Positions 37,482 to 46,144 of a stretch of 56,326 bases of DNA are shown here, piece by piece. Numbering within the stretch: the stretch's first letter is position 1; the number at the start of each line of letters is the position of its first letter. This DNA comes from Streptomyces phaeochromogenes. Lineage in GTDB: Bacteria; Actinomycetota; Actinomycetes; Streptomycetales; Streptomycetaceae. Under the pieces are notes generated by a model. It was not told the origin of the DNA. It made no database searches and saw nothing but the letters and a program-made list of their open reading frames with translations. Where the stretch lies: assembly GCF_001418655.1 (NCBI RefSeq), contig NZ_LIQZ01000126.1:1-56326 (forward strand), read 5' to 3'. The position numbers and the translations under genes were made by a program.

Positions 37482-39761
37482 GTGAGTACCCGTTCCGCAC
37501 CACCCGTCACCGGAGCCCCGTCCGCGGCCGGCCACCCGGACGAGGGTCTGTGGGTCCGCCGATACCGCCCGGTGCGGGACCCAGAGCTGCGTCTGGTGTG
37601 CTTTCCGCACGCCGGTGGTGCCGCCACCTCCTTTCTGGCCCTTGCCCGCGGCCTGAAGGAGACGGTCGAGGTGCTGGCCGTCCAGTATCCGGGCCGTCAG
37701 GACCGCAGGCAGGAGCCGTTCATCCCCTCCGTCTCCGGTCTGGTGGAGCAGGTGCTGCCGGAGCTGCGGCGCTGGGACGACCGCCCGCTCGCACTGTTCG
37801 GGCACAGCATGGGCGCCACCGTCGCCTACGAGGTCGCGCGTCGGCTGCGCGCCACCGGCCCCGGCGCCCCGGTCCATCTGCTGGTGTCCGGCCGACGTGC
37901 ACCGACGGTGCCCCGCCGGGACGTCGCCCATCTCCTCGACGACGAAGCGCTGATCGCGGAGATCGCCGGCCTCCAGGGCACCGACGCCGCCGTCCTCCAG
38001 GACGAGGAGCTGTTGCGGCTGGCGCTGCCCGCCATCCGCAACGACTACCGTGCAGCGGGCACCTACCAGTACGTCTCCGGCCGTGCTCTGGACTGTCCGG
38101 TCACCGTGCTCACCGGCGACCGGGACCCGAACGTCCCGCTGGAGGAGGCCAGGGCCTGGCGGGAGCTGACCGTCGGCCCCTTCGCCCTGCACACCTTCCC
38201 GGGCGGCCACTTCTATCTCAACGACCAGATCGACGAGGTGTGCGGGACCATCGCCCGGGCCCTCACCGACGGAGCGGCCGGGCAGACCGGGGCCGGGTGG
38301 GCTCCGGCCGCACGGACCCCGGCCCGCCGTGCGTCCGTGGTGGCCGCCGTCGACCCGGTGGACACAGCGCGCCGGGTTCTCGTCTCGGCACGGAGCCCCG
38401 ACACTCGGGTCACGCCGTTCGAGGGCATCACCGACTGGCTGGCCCAACGCCTGCGCGCGGGTCGCTTCGACGTGACCCGTATCCCCTTCGAGGAACTGCG
38501 CGGCTGGAGTTTCCACCCCGGTACGGGCAATCTCCACCACGCTTCCGGCCGCTTCTTCTCGGTCGAGGGGCTGCATGTCCGTACGGACCGGATGCCCGAG
38601 CGGGGCTGGACGCAGCCCATCATCGTGCAGCCCGAGGTGGGGCTGCTCGGCATCGTCGCCCGGGAGATCGACGGCGTACTGCACTTTCTGATGCAGGCCA
38701 AGATGGAGCCGGGCAACGTCAACATCCTTCAGGTCTCGCCCACCGTCCAGGCCACGCGCAGCAATTTCACGGGGGTGCACCAAGGGCGGGACATCCTCTT
38801 CCTGGATCTGTTCCTGGAGCCGGGGCGGGTCCGTGTCCTGGTGGATTCCGTCCAGTCGGAGCAGGCCGACTGGTTCCTGGCCAAGCGCAACCGGAACATG
38901 ATCGTCGAGCTGGCGCCGGACGACGACATCGCGATCGGTGAGGACTTCCGCTGGCTGACGCTGGGGCAGATACGCCGACTGCTGCTGCAGGACAATGTGG
39001 TCAACATGGACGCCCGGTCCATTCTGGCCTGCCTGCCCACGGCGGACGCCGACAGCACCGACGACAGCGCCGGCGCCAGTCCCGTCCACCGGTCCTTCTT
39101 CGGCTCGCCGACCCACGCACGGCACACCATGGCTGAGGTCCTCACCTGGTTCACCGGTGTCCGCGCCCTGCGGGAACTGGTGCAGAACCGGGTGCCGCTC
39201 AACTCGGTGACGGCGGACGGCTGGTACCGCACACGCCACGAGATCGCGCACGAGAGCGGTCGGCACTTCCGGGTCATCGCCGCGGAGGTCACGGCGAGCA
39301 GCCGGGAGGTTCCCTCCTGGACCCAGCCGCTCATCGAGCCGCAGGTGCCGGGTCTGATGGCTCTGCTGGTGAAGCCCATCGACGGCGTCCTGCACGCCCT
39401 CGTCCAGGCCCGGGTCGACGTCGGTCACCTGAACGTCGCCGAGTTGGCCCCCACGGTCCAGTGCCGGCCGACGGAACACACCCGTCCGGACGGGGCGCCG
39501 TACCCGCCGTATCTGGGTCAGGTGCTGTCCGCGCCCGCTGACAGCTTCCGCTATGACGCCGTCCAGTCCGAGGAAGGCGGGCGTTTCTACCACGCGCAGA
39601 ACCGCTACGCGATCGTGGAGGTGTCACCGGGCTTTCCCGAGGATGTGCCCGACGACTTCGCGTGGCTGACGCTCGCTCAGCTCACCACGCTGCTGGCACA
39701 CGGCAACTACCTCAACATAGAGCTGCGCACACTGGTGGCCTGCGCTCTCACGCTCCCATGA
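37482..39761 (+). CDS. Fusion: type II thioesterase (N-term) :: NDP-4-keto-6-deoxyhexose 2,3-dehydratase (C-term)
   Basis: 759 aa in one uninterrupted frame. Residues about 22-262 form a type II (editing) thioesterase: VCFPHAGG, GHSMG with Ser109, GDRD near 213 and GGHF with His243. After a Pro/Ala/Arg-rich linker (about 263-290), residues about 295-759 form a 2,3-dehydratase of the TylCVI/OleV kind with its two internal repeats (QPIIVQPEVGLLGIV...DGVLHFLMQAK and QPLIEPQVPGLMALLV...DGVLHALVQAR). The TE would clear misprimed ACPs; the dehydratase removes the C2 hydroxyl and leaves a 3,4-diketo sugar. In tylosin the gene after tylA2 is the free TE tylO, so the dehydratase appears attached to the tylO orthologue. 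A 2-deoxy amino sugar such as D-angolosamine needs this activity. GTG 37482 has GAGGAG upstream. Confidence 0.9.
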   Translation: MSTRSAPPVTGAPSAAGHPDEGLWVRRYRPVRDPELRLVCFPHAGGAATSFLALARGLKETVEVLAVQYPGRQDRRQEPFIPSVSGLVEQVLPELRRWDDRPLALFGHSMGATVAYEVARRLRATGPGAPVHLLVSGRRAPTVPRRDVAHLLDDEALIAEIAGLQGTDAAVLQDEELLRLALPAIRNDYRAAGTYQYVSGRALDCPVTVLTGDRDPNVPLEEARAWRELTVGPFALHTFPGGHFYLNDQIDEVCGTIARALTDGAAGQTGAGWAPAARTPARRASVVAAVDPVDTARRVLVSARSPDTRVTPFEGITDWLAQRLRAGRFDVTRIPFEELRGWSFHPGTGNLHHASGRFFSVEGLHVRTDRMPERGWTQPIIVQPEVGLLGIVAREIDGVLHFLMQAKMEPGNVNILQVSPTVQATRSNFTGVHQGRDILFLDLFLEPGRVRVLVDSVQSEQADWFLAKRNRNMIVELAPDDDIAIGEDFRWLTLGQIRRLLLQDNVVNMDARSILACLPTADADSTDDSAGASPVHRSFFGSPTHARHTMAEVLTWFTGVRALRELVQNRVPLNSVTADGWYRTRHEIAHESGRHFRVIAAEVTASSREVPSWTQPLIEPQVPGLMALLVKPIDGVLHALVQARVDVGHLNVAELAPTVQCRPTEHTRPDGAPYPPYLGQVLSAPADSFRYDAVQSEEGGRFYHAQNRYAIVEVSPGFPEDVPDDFAWLTLAQLTTLLAHGNYLNIELRTLVACALTLP

Positions 39762-39878
39762 CCCGCGGCAGCTCCCCGTACCCCCTGCGCCGCCCTCCGG
39801 ACCGCGCTGCGGAATCGATCCTGAACATTGCTTAAGCTGGGCTCTCGTCCATGCCGACAACGACGCCCGGGGAACACG

Positions 39879-40730
39879 ATGCGGAAAGACGCGGTGCGGT
39901 ACCTTCGCTGTCCCCACTGCCTGGACACGATGGTGATGACCGACGGCGCGCTGCGGTGCAACCTGGGACACACCTTCGACATGGCGAAGCAGGGTTACGT
40001 GAATCTGCTGCGCGGGGCCGTCAAGTTCAGCGCGGACACCGCCGACATGGTGGCGGCCCGCGCGGACTTCCTCGCCGCCGGTCACTACGCGCCGGTTGCC
40101 GAGGCGCTGTCGGCGCTGGTGCGCGACAATGCCCCGGTGCCGACGTCCGGGGATCCCGGATGTGTGGTCGACATCGGCGGCGGTACGGGCTACTACCAGG
40201 CGCGTGTGATGTCGGAGTTGCCGCAGTCCGAGGGCATCCTCCTGGACATCTCCAAGTTCGCCGCCCGTCGGGCCGCCCGGGCGCATCCCCGTATCAGCGC
40301 GGTCGTGGCGGACGCCTGGGACACGCTGCCGTTCGCCGACGGGGCCGCGTCCGTGGTCCTCAACGTCTTCGCCCCCCGCAACCCGGCCGAGCTGCGACGG
40401 ATCCTCCGGCCGGAGGGCGTTCTCCTGGTGGTGACGCCCCAGCCCGACCATCTGCTTGAGCTGGTGGACGCGCTCGGGCTGCTGCGGGTCGACGAACAGA
40501 AGGACGAGCGCCTGGCCGGCCGGTTCGCCACGGACTTCACCGAGGTCGCCCGGGTGCGGTCGCGGAGCACCATGAGTCTGGACCACAAGGCTCTGCCGCA
40601 GCTGGTGGGGATGGGTCCCAACGCCTGGCACCAGCAGGGCGGCGGGCTGGAGGAGCGCATCTCGCTGCTGCCCGAGCCCTGCGACGTGACGCTCTCCGTC
40701 ACGCTGACCGCGTACCGCCCGCTGGTGTGA
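39879..40730 (+). CDS. tlrB: 23S rRNA (guanine-N1)-methyltransferase, macrolide resistance (TlrB/RlmA-II type)
   Basis: 283 aa. N-terminal zinc finger C11-x2-C14, C27, H31 (YLRCPHC ... LRCNLGHTFD), then a Rossmann methyltransferase with VVDIGGGTGYYQ and the VLNVFAPRNPAELRRILRPEG segment. This is the RlmA/TlrB family, which methylates G748 in helix 35 of 23S rRNA. TlrB protects tylosin producers, and G748 is near the mycinose of bound 16-membered macrolides, so this self-resistance gene matches a mycinosylated product. ATG 39879 follows GGGGAA. It lies 117 bp after the fusion gene and may be co-transcribed or have its own promoter. It ends at a strong hairpin. Confidence 0.92.
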   Translation: MRKDAVRYLRCPHCLDTMVMTDGALRCNLGHTFDMAKQGYVNLLRGAVKFSADTADMVAARADFLAAGHYAPVAEALSALVRDNAPVPTSGDPGCVVDIGGGTGYYQARVMSELPQSEGILLDISKFAARRAARAHPRISAVVADAWDTLPFADGAASVVLNVFAPRNPAELRRILRPEGVLLVVTPQPDHLLELVDALGLLRVDEQKDERLAGRFATDFTEVARVRSRSTMSLDHKALPQLVGMGPNAWHQQGGGLEERISLLPEPCDVTLSVTLTAYRPLV

Positions 40731-40741
40731 ACCGCCCTCGT

Positions 40742-40768
40742 GCCCGGGGCCCGATCGGGGCCCCGGGC
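40742..40768. terminator. Strong GC hairpin between convergent genes
   Basis: Perfect 11-bp inverted repeat GCCCGGGGCCC / GGGCCCCGGGC with the 5-nt loop GATCG. It sits in the 52-bp gap between the stops of the rRNA methyltransferase (40730) and the convergent glycosyltransferase (40783). No U-tract follows, which is common in Streptomyces. It could stop transcription from both sides. Confidence 0.75.
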
Positions 40769-40782
40769 GCAGGTTCTGTTCC

Positions 40783-42051
40783 TCAGCCGGTGGTGGCCGC
40801 GGTTCCCTTGGCCGTGGCCCACTCCTCGATGACGGCACAGGCCACGTCGACTCCGTCCTCTGCTGCCACGGCACGCCCGAGCCGCCGGGCCCGCTCGGCC
40901 AGGGCCGGATCGGTCGCCGCCCGCAGCACACTCGCGGCGAGCGCCTGCCGGTTCATCCGGCGCATCGGCACCGGCGGGCCGGCCAGCCCCGCCCGGTGCA
41001 GCCGGGCCGCCCAGAAGGGGTGGTCCGCGAACACCGGCACGATGACATGGGGCACGCCCGCCCGCAGGACCTCGGCCGTGGTGCCGAATCCGCCGTGATG
41101 GATCACGGCGGCGGTACGGGGAAACAGCCAGGAGTAGTCCGCACCGGCGAGCCGGAAGACGTCCTCGGGCAGCGCCCCGTCCGGGCCGCCGACCACCACG
41201 AGCCGTCGGCGGGCGGCGCGCGCGGCGGCGACGGCGTACTCCAGGGTCTCCTCCTGGCGGTGCACCGGCCAGGTGCTGCCCAGGGTGAGCGCGACCGGCG
41301 GCGCGCCGGCCGCGAGGAAGTCCTCCAGCCCGGCGGGCGGCTCCCACCCGGGCTCGTCCCAGAACCAGTACCCGGTGACATGGCAGCGCGCGGGCCAGTC
41401 GGCGGGTTTGGGAAGGACGCTCGGGCTGAAGGGGTACAGGTGGGGTTGGTCGTGGCCCAGGCGGCGAAGAGGTGAGTCGGAACCGAAGGGCGGCAGGCCC
41501 CGCCGTGCGCGGTACTCGTCGATCTCGGGGCCGCGCCAGGCCCAGTCCTCGGTGGCCGCCCGTACGTGGGTGAAGTGGTTGTAGAGACCGGTGAGCGGTC
41601 CCAGTCGGCGCTGGCCCGACTCGATCGCCGGGAAGGCGGTGGTCTCGGTGTTGGGCCACCAGCAGGCGGAGAGCCAGGGTGTCCCGGACGTGCCGTACGC
41701 GGCGGCCACCGTCAACGGTGAGTGCAGGACGAGGTCGACACCCTTGGCTGCGGTCTCGATCTCGTCGAGCACCTGCTGGTCGTAGCCTTCGGGGGCTTTG
41801 GGGAGGGCCTTGATCAGGTTCCGCATCGAGGGTTCCTGACGCAGGGCCTCCACCACTTCCGTCATGGTGAAGAAGCCGTCCGGGTCGCCCGGGGTGGTGC
41901 GATGTTCCAGGCCTGCGCCCTCGACCAGGGGGCGCAGGGCCTCGGGTGCGCCGAGTACGACCTCGTGTCCTCGGGCGCGCAGCCCACTGCCGAGTGCGAC
42001 GAAGGGCTGCACGTCACCTCGCGAGCCCATGGTGAGCAGGGCTATGCGCAT
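40783..42051 (-). CDS. tylN: 6-deoxyallosyl (mycinose precursor) glycosyltransferase (TylN/MycD type)
   Basis: 422 aa GT1 enzyme of the sterol-glucosyltransferase-like subgroup: N-terminus RIALLTMGSRGDVQPFVALG, C-terminal HHGGFGTTAEVLRAGVPHVIVP. TylN attaches 6-deoxy-D-allose to the C23 hydroxyl of the macrolactone; O-methylation to mycinose follows on the macrolide. It is clearly different from the amino-sugar transferase at 1146-2420, which has the EryCIII-type N-terminus and needs a helper. It begins the leftward end of the mycinose gene group (TylN-TylE-TylD-TylHII-TylHI). ATG 42051 has GGAGGG upstream. Confidence 0.88.
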   Translation of the reverse strand: MRIALLTMGSRGDVQPFVALGSGLRARGHEVVLGAPEALRPLVEGAGLEHRTTPGDPDGFFTMTEVVEALRQEPSMRNLIKALPKAPEGYDQQVLDEIETAAKGVDLVLHSPLTVAAAYGTSGTPWLSACWWPNTETTAFPAIESGQRRLGPLTGLYNHFTHVRAATEDWAWRGPEIDEYRARRGLPPFGSDSPLRRLGHDQPHLYPFSPSVLPKPADWPARCHVTGYWFWDEPGWEPPAGLEDFLAAGAPPVALTLGSTWPVHRQEETLEYAVAAARAARRRLVVVGGPDGALPEDVFRLAGADYSWLFPRTAAVIHHGGFGTTAEVLRAGVPHVIVPVFADHPFWAARLHRAGLAGPPVPMRRMNRQALAASVLRAATDPALAERARRLGRAVAAEDGVDVACAVIEEWATAKGTAATTG

Positions 42052-42130
42052 ACGGCCCTCCAGGGCTCGGCGCCGACGCGGTTCCGGTCACCGGAGTGCC
42101 GGTGGGCCGGGCGGCACCCGGGCGGCGGGG

Positions 42131-43318
42131 TCACGCGGCGCCTCCCGAGGAGGCGGCCACGAGGGAGTCGAAGTCGCGGGGGATCCACGGCGGGATGCCG
42201 CCCTCGGCGTTGGCGCCCTTCTCGATGAAGGCAAGGTTGTGGTAGACGTGCAGGCCCGTCACGTGGCGGTCCGCGTAGCTGGGGGTACGGCCCTGCTCGG
42301 GCGGCAGTTCCTCGTGCTGGAGGCTGTCGATCAGGGACTTGACCAGTCCGATGCTGGTGGCGCCACTCCGCTCGGGATCCTCGCTCCCGCCGAAGCCGGG
42401 CCAGTAGGCGGTCCACAGATCCTCGATGACGTACAGGCCGCCGTTGCGCACGTGCGGGAACAGGGCCTGGAAGGAGGTGCGCACATGCTCGTTGATGTGA
42501 CTGCCGTCGTCGATGACGATGTCGAAGGGGCCGTACTTCTCGGCGATCTCCGCGAGACAGTCCGGGTCGTTCTGGTCGCCGATCAGTGTGGTGATGCGCT
42601 GCTCATCGGCGTGCGACTTGTCGACGATGTCGAGACCGTGGATCAGACCGCGGTGGAAGAAGTGCTTCCACATCCGCAGCGAACCGCCGCCCCACTCGGG
42701 GTGCTTGTATCCGCCGATGCCGATCTCCAGTACTCGCACCTCCTCGTCGCGGTACGGGCGGAAGTGCCGGTCGTAGTGCGGGGTGAACCAGTGCAGGGAG
42801 CCCCACTTGGGTGTCAGGTAGCGGGAGGTCAGCTCGTTCAGGTCGGGCTTGGCGGAGGTGCAGCCGGCCAGTACGGTCGCGGTGGCCTGCTGCGCGGCCA
42901 GGAAGTAGGGGGCGATCTGGTCGGCGGCGTCGGAGCCGGCGTAAGGGAAGAGCCCGGTTTCCCGGACGCCGGTGTGGTGCTCGCGGGAAGGTCCGAACAA
43001 CTCCCGTACCAGGTCGGCCAGTTCGTACTCGATCCGCATGGCCACGAAGCCCTCTCCGCGAGGGACGTCGCGGACGGGGGCATCCTTGACCGCGCTGAGC
43101 CAGTGGGACCGGCGCTCGTCGGCCGTGCGCAGGACGACCTCGATGAGCACCGGCTCCTCGTTGACGGGGGGCGGGCAGCGCGAGGAGATCTCGTCGACGA
43201 GCACCCTGGCGACGTCGGCGGCCTGATGGCGTTCCGTCAGTTCGTGTAGGGACGCGGCGTGTCCGCCCGCTGCCCGGATGATGTCCTGCACGAGGGAGAG
43301 GTCGGTGTTCTCGGCCAC
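42131..43318 (-). CDS. tylE: Macrolide 6-deoxyallose 2-O-methyltransferase (TylE/MycE type)
   Basis: 395 aa, equal in size to TylE and MycE (about 395-399). It has the MycE-type N-terminal helper domain followed by a SAM methyltransferase with VLEIGIGGYKHPEWGGGSL and the metal/active-site segment DIVIDDGSHINEH. TylE and MycE are Mg-dependent and methylate O2 of the 6-deoxyallose already attached to the macrolide, giving javose; the TylF homologue then makes mycinose. GTG 43318 has GGAAGG upstream; translation from further upstream gives no family-like sequence. It lies 79 bp from tylN and 29 bp from the tylD homologue, in the same leftward operon. Confidence 0.92.
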   Translation of the reverse strand: MAENTDLSLVQDIIRAAGGHAASLHELTERHQAADVARVLVDEISSRCPPPVNEEPVLIEVVLRTADERRSHWLSAVKDAPVRDVPRGEGFVAMRIEYELADLVRELFGPSREHHTGVRETGLFPYAGSDAADQIAPYFLAAQQATATVLAGCTSAKPDLNELTSRYLTPKWGSLHWFTPHYDRHFRPYRDEEVRVLEIGIGGYKHPEWGGGSLRMWKHFFHRGLIHGLDIVDKSHADEQRITTLIGDQNDPDCLAEIAEKYGPFDIVIDDGSHINEHVRTSFQALFPHVRNGGLYVIEDLWTAYWPGFGGSEDPERSGATSIGLVKSLIDSLQHEELPPEQGRTPSYADRHVTGLHVYHNLAFIEKGANAEGGIPPWIPRDFDSLVAASSGGAA

Positions 43319-43347
43319 GGAGAGCCTTCCAGATCGTGGGTCGGTGA

Positions 43348-44343
43348 CTACGGTTGTGGGTGTTCGTTGTCGCGGTACCAGCGCACGGTGTCCTCCAGGC
43401 CCGCGCGCAGCGACCGGGGCCGGAAATCGATCACCTCGCGCATCCGGGACAGGTCCAGCCTGCGCACCGAGGCGCCGGCGGGTCGGCCGGGATCGGTCCT
43501 GACACGAGACGGCACGTCCAGGGCGGCGGCCACCAGACGGGCCAGCTCCAGGATCGGCACCTCCTCCGCGGAACCGACGTTCACCACCTCGTACTTGCCG
43601 GTCTCGACCACCTTGAGCGCGCATCGCACCAGGTCGGCCGCGTGGATGAAGGACCGGGTCTGGCTGCCGTCACCCCAGATCTCGATCTCCTCGCCGGCCG
43701 CGGCGCGGGCGATCATGCTCGGGATGACCCGGGTATGGGCGCCGACGGCGCTGTCCCGGGGGCCGTACACATTGCCGGGCCGTATCCGGAAGACGCGGGT
43801 GGCGAACTGCCGCTGGTGGTGGTCGGCGAGGATCTCGCCGAAGATCTTGGACAGCACGTAGCCGTTCTCGGTGTGCTGCGGGCTCCGGCGGACGTCCTCC
43901 TCCTCGGACGCCGGCAGGGACCCGGGTACGCAGTACACCTCGGAGGAGCTGAGCAGGAGCACGTTGTCCACCTCGAACTCACGGGCGCAGTTGAGCAGAT
44001 GAGCCGTGGTGCGCACGTTGAGGTCCAGGATCTCGGCCGAGTGCTGCCGCTTGTACTGCGCGTTGCCGTCCAGGGCGGCGCAGTGGAAGACGGCGTCGAT
44101 CCGTGGGGCCAGGTAGCGGAAGGCGGCCCGGGTCTCGTGTTCGTCGGCGAGGTCGACCCGCACGAGCCGGAGCCGGTCTCCGGCGCGGGCAGTGAGCTCC
44201 GCCCGGACCAGCGGCCGGTCGGTGCGGTGGAGGCCGATCACGGTCGCGCCCTCGGCGGCGAGCCGCTCGACGAAGTGGGAGCCGATGAAGCCCAGCGCGC
44301 CGGTGACCATCACCGTCCGCCCGGCCCAGTTGGCGTCCGTCAT
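43348..44343 (-). CDS. tylD: NDP-6-deoxy-hexose 4-ketoreductase for 6-deoxyallose (TylD/MycCIII-context SDR)
   Basis: 331 aa extended SDR. NAD(P)-binding GALGFIGSHF near the N-terminus, catalytic Tyr/Lys in NGYVLSKIFGE (YxxxK), and SSSEVYC. In tylosin TylD reduces the 4-keto group of TDP-4-keto-6-deoxyallose to give TDP-6-deoxy-D-allose after the TylJ 3-epimerase step. The ATG at 44343 overlaps the ferredoxin stop (ATGA). A similar but distinct reductase is found at 48822-49862; placement within the mycinose operon favours TylD for this one. The enzyme class is certain, the exact step inferred from position. Confidence 0.85.
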   Translation of the reverse strand: MTDANWAGRTVMVTGALGFIGSHFVERLAAEGATVIGLHRTDRPLVRAELTARAGDRLRLVRVDLADEHETRAAFRYLAPRIDAVFHCAALDGNAQYKRQHSAEILDLNVRTTAHLLNCAREFEVDNVLLLSSSEVYCVPGSLPASEEEDVRRSPQHTENGYVLSKIFGEILADHHQRQFATRVFRIRPGNVYGPRDSAVGAHTRVIPSMIARAAAGEEIEIWGDGSQTRSFIHAADLVRCALKVVETGKYEVVNVGSAEEVPILELARLVAAALDVPSRVRTDPGRPAGASVRRLDLSRMREVIDFRPRSLRAGLEDTVRWYRDNEHPQP

Positions 44344-44567
44344 GCCGTCTCCCGCCCGTCGTACGGAGCGAGCCGGCCGACGGCCACCAGGACCGCACCG
44401 ACCGGGCAGAGGTCGGCGGCCTCGTGGACCGAGGGCCACTGCTCGGCCGCCGGTTCCTCGGTCAGGGCCAGACTCAGCCCGCTGTCGTCCTGGGCGAAGA
44501 CGGCCGGGGCCGACCGTTCGCACTGGCCCGCGCCGACGCACAGGTCCCTGGCGATACGCACACGCAT
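44340..44567 (-). CDS. tylHII: 3Fe-4S-type ferredoxin for the C23 hydroxylase (TylHII type)
   Basis: 75 aa, the usual size for ferredoxins paired with Streptomyces P450s. Cluster ligands C10-x5-C16 (CVGAGQC) and a distant CPVGA near residue 54; the second Cys of the 4Fe-4S pattern is absent, as is normal for 3Fe-4S members. It starts 39 bp after the P450 gene at 44607-45818 and should pass electrons to it. ATG 44567. Confidence 0.93.
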   Translation of the reverse strand: MRVRIARDLCVGAGQCERSAPAVFAQDDSGLSLALTEEPAAEQWPSVHEAADLCPVGAVLVAVGRLAPYDGRETA

Positions 44568-44606
44568 GTCACGCGTCCTTCGTTCGCTGTCGCTTCCGTG
44601 GCCCGG

Positions 44607-45818
44607 TCACCATGTGACGGGCAGCCCGTGCAGCCCGAAGATGGCGGAGTCCTCCTTCACCTGGAGCGCTTCGACGTCCGTGGCGAGCCGCAGCTCCGGC
44701 AGCCGGCGGAGCACCGCGCCGAGGGTGACCTCCAGTTCGAGCCGGGCCAGGTTCTGGCCGAGGCACTGGTGGGGCCCGTAGCCGAAGGCGACGTGCTGGC
44801 GGGCCGGGCGGTGGATGTCGAAGACGTCCGGGGAGGGGAAGACGTCCTCGTCCCGGTTGCCGGAGGCCAGCAGGAAGATCAGCCCGTCGCCGGCCCGGAT
44901 GGTGTGGTCGTCGAGCACGATGTCGGCGGCGGCCGAGCGCCGCAGCCCGTCGGCGACCGTGAGATACCGCAGCAGTTCCTCGACGGCGTTGGGCAGCAGG
45001 CCCGGATCCGCGCTCAGTTCCTGCCACGCCTGCGGGTGCTGGAGGAGGGTCAGCACGCTGAGCGAGGTCATGGCGGCGCTTGTCTCGTGTCCGGCGGCCA
45101 GCAGCAGCACGGCGTTGTCCAGGACGTCCGCGTGGGTCAGTTCACCGGCGCGCAGCCCCTGGGCGAGGGTGCCGATCACTCCGCCGTCGGATGTCGTGGC
45201 CCGGGCCTTGGCGGCGATCAGACCGTCGAGGTAGTCCCGCAGTTCCAGCAGGGCAGTCACCGAGTCCTCGTCGCCCATGAGCCTGGTCGCGCGTTCACTG
45301 CGGCTCTGGAAGAACTCGTGGTCCTCGTAGGGCACGCCGAGCAGCTCGCAGATGACCAGGGTGGACATGGGCAGGGCGAGTTCGGCCACCAGGTCCGCCG
45401 GGCGGTCGAGGCCGTCGAACCGGTCCAGCAGCCCGTCCACGATCCGCTCGATGCCGGGCCGCATCGCGCGGACGCTCCGTACGGTGAACTCGGGGATGAA
45501 GACTCGGCGCAGCGTCCCGTGGTCGGGGGCGTCGAGGGTCAGCAGCGAGCGGGTCGCCTCGGCCTCGCCGTCGGCCGGCGACAGCCTCGGCACCCTGGCG
45601 GGGTCGATCCGGACCCGGCTGTCCGCGAGCAGTGCACGCATGTGTTCCCGTTTGGTGATGAGCCAGGTCCGCGACCCGTCCCAGACGCGAGCCGGCGCGA
45701 TGGGGGTGGTGGCGCGCAGTTCGGCGTACCGGCCAGGTGGCTGGAAGGGGCAGGTGCGGGCCATCGGCCAAGAGACCCCCTGCTGCGCCTCGGCGCCGGC
45801 GGCACGTGCTGTGGGCAA
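44607..45818 (-). CDS. tylHI: Cytochrome P450, C23 methyl hydroxylase (TylHI/MycCI/ChmHI type)
   Basis: 403 aa from a TTG at 45818. The heme loop FGYGPHQCLG, I-helix LLLAAGHETSAAM and EELLRYL are intact. The N-terminal WPMARTCPFQPPGRYAELR matches TylHI/MycCI, which hydroxylate the methyl at C14 (C23) where mycinose is later attached. TTG was chosen because AAGGGG lies 6 bp upstream and because homologues extend beyond the ARTCPF motif; the nearest ATG (45764) would remove 18 residues and has no good ribosome-binding site. It is the first gene of the leftward mycinose operon, divergent from the tylF homologue, which also starts with TTG. Confidence 0.9.
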   Translation of the reverse strand: MPTARAAGAEAQQGVSWPMARTCPFQPPGRYAELRATTPIAPARVWDGSRTWLITKREHMRALLADSRVRIDPARVPRLSPADGEAEATRSLLTLDAPDHGTLRRVFIPEFTVRSVRAMRPGIERIVDGLLDRFDGLDRPADLVAELALPMSTLVICELLGVPYEDHEFFQSRSERATRLMGDEDSVTALLELRDYLDGLIAAKARATTSDGGVIGTLAQGLRAGELTHADVLDNAVLLLAAGHETSAAMTSLSVLTLLQHPQAWQELSADPGLLPNAVEELLRYLTVADGLRRSAAADIVLDDHTIRAGDGLIFLLASGNRDEDVFPSPDVFDIHRPARQHVAFGYGPHQCLGQNLARLELEVTLGAVLRRLPELRLATDVEALQVKEDSAIFGLHGLPVTW

Positions 45819-46144
45819 CGGATTCCCCTTACGTCGTCGGAACCGGCACGGCGCGCAACCCGCCGCGTCCCGCCCAACGAAGCACGGTGCCGCGACGGTC
45901 GGCAAGAAACGCCCGGCGATCTTCGTCAGGTCGGCGCGGGGACGCCCGAAGACGGTCGCGTCGGACGGCCGAACCCGCCCTGGGCCGCCGCCGGTTAACC
46001 GGAGCGCCTGGTCAGGGGTGATGGTCAACCTGACATACGGATCGGCCGGTGAGTGGCGTTCCGCCGTCCGCTGTCCTTAGCGTCGAAGCCCTCATGGGCA
46101 CCCGTCGAGCACCGGTGCTCCGACCTCGCTGGAGGAGGATCCCC
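45819..46144. promoter_or_regulatory. Divergent promoter region of the mycinose operons
   Basis: 326 bp between the divergent TylHI-type P450 and TylF-type methyltransferase genes. No credible gene is seen. It contains a 12-bp perfect palindrome CCGGTTAACCGG at 45991-46002, and a strong ribosome-binding site GGAGGAGG (46131-46138) for the rightward gene. Promoters are inferred from gene arrangement. Confidence 0.65.
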
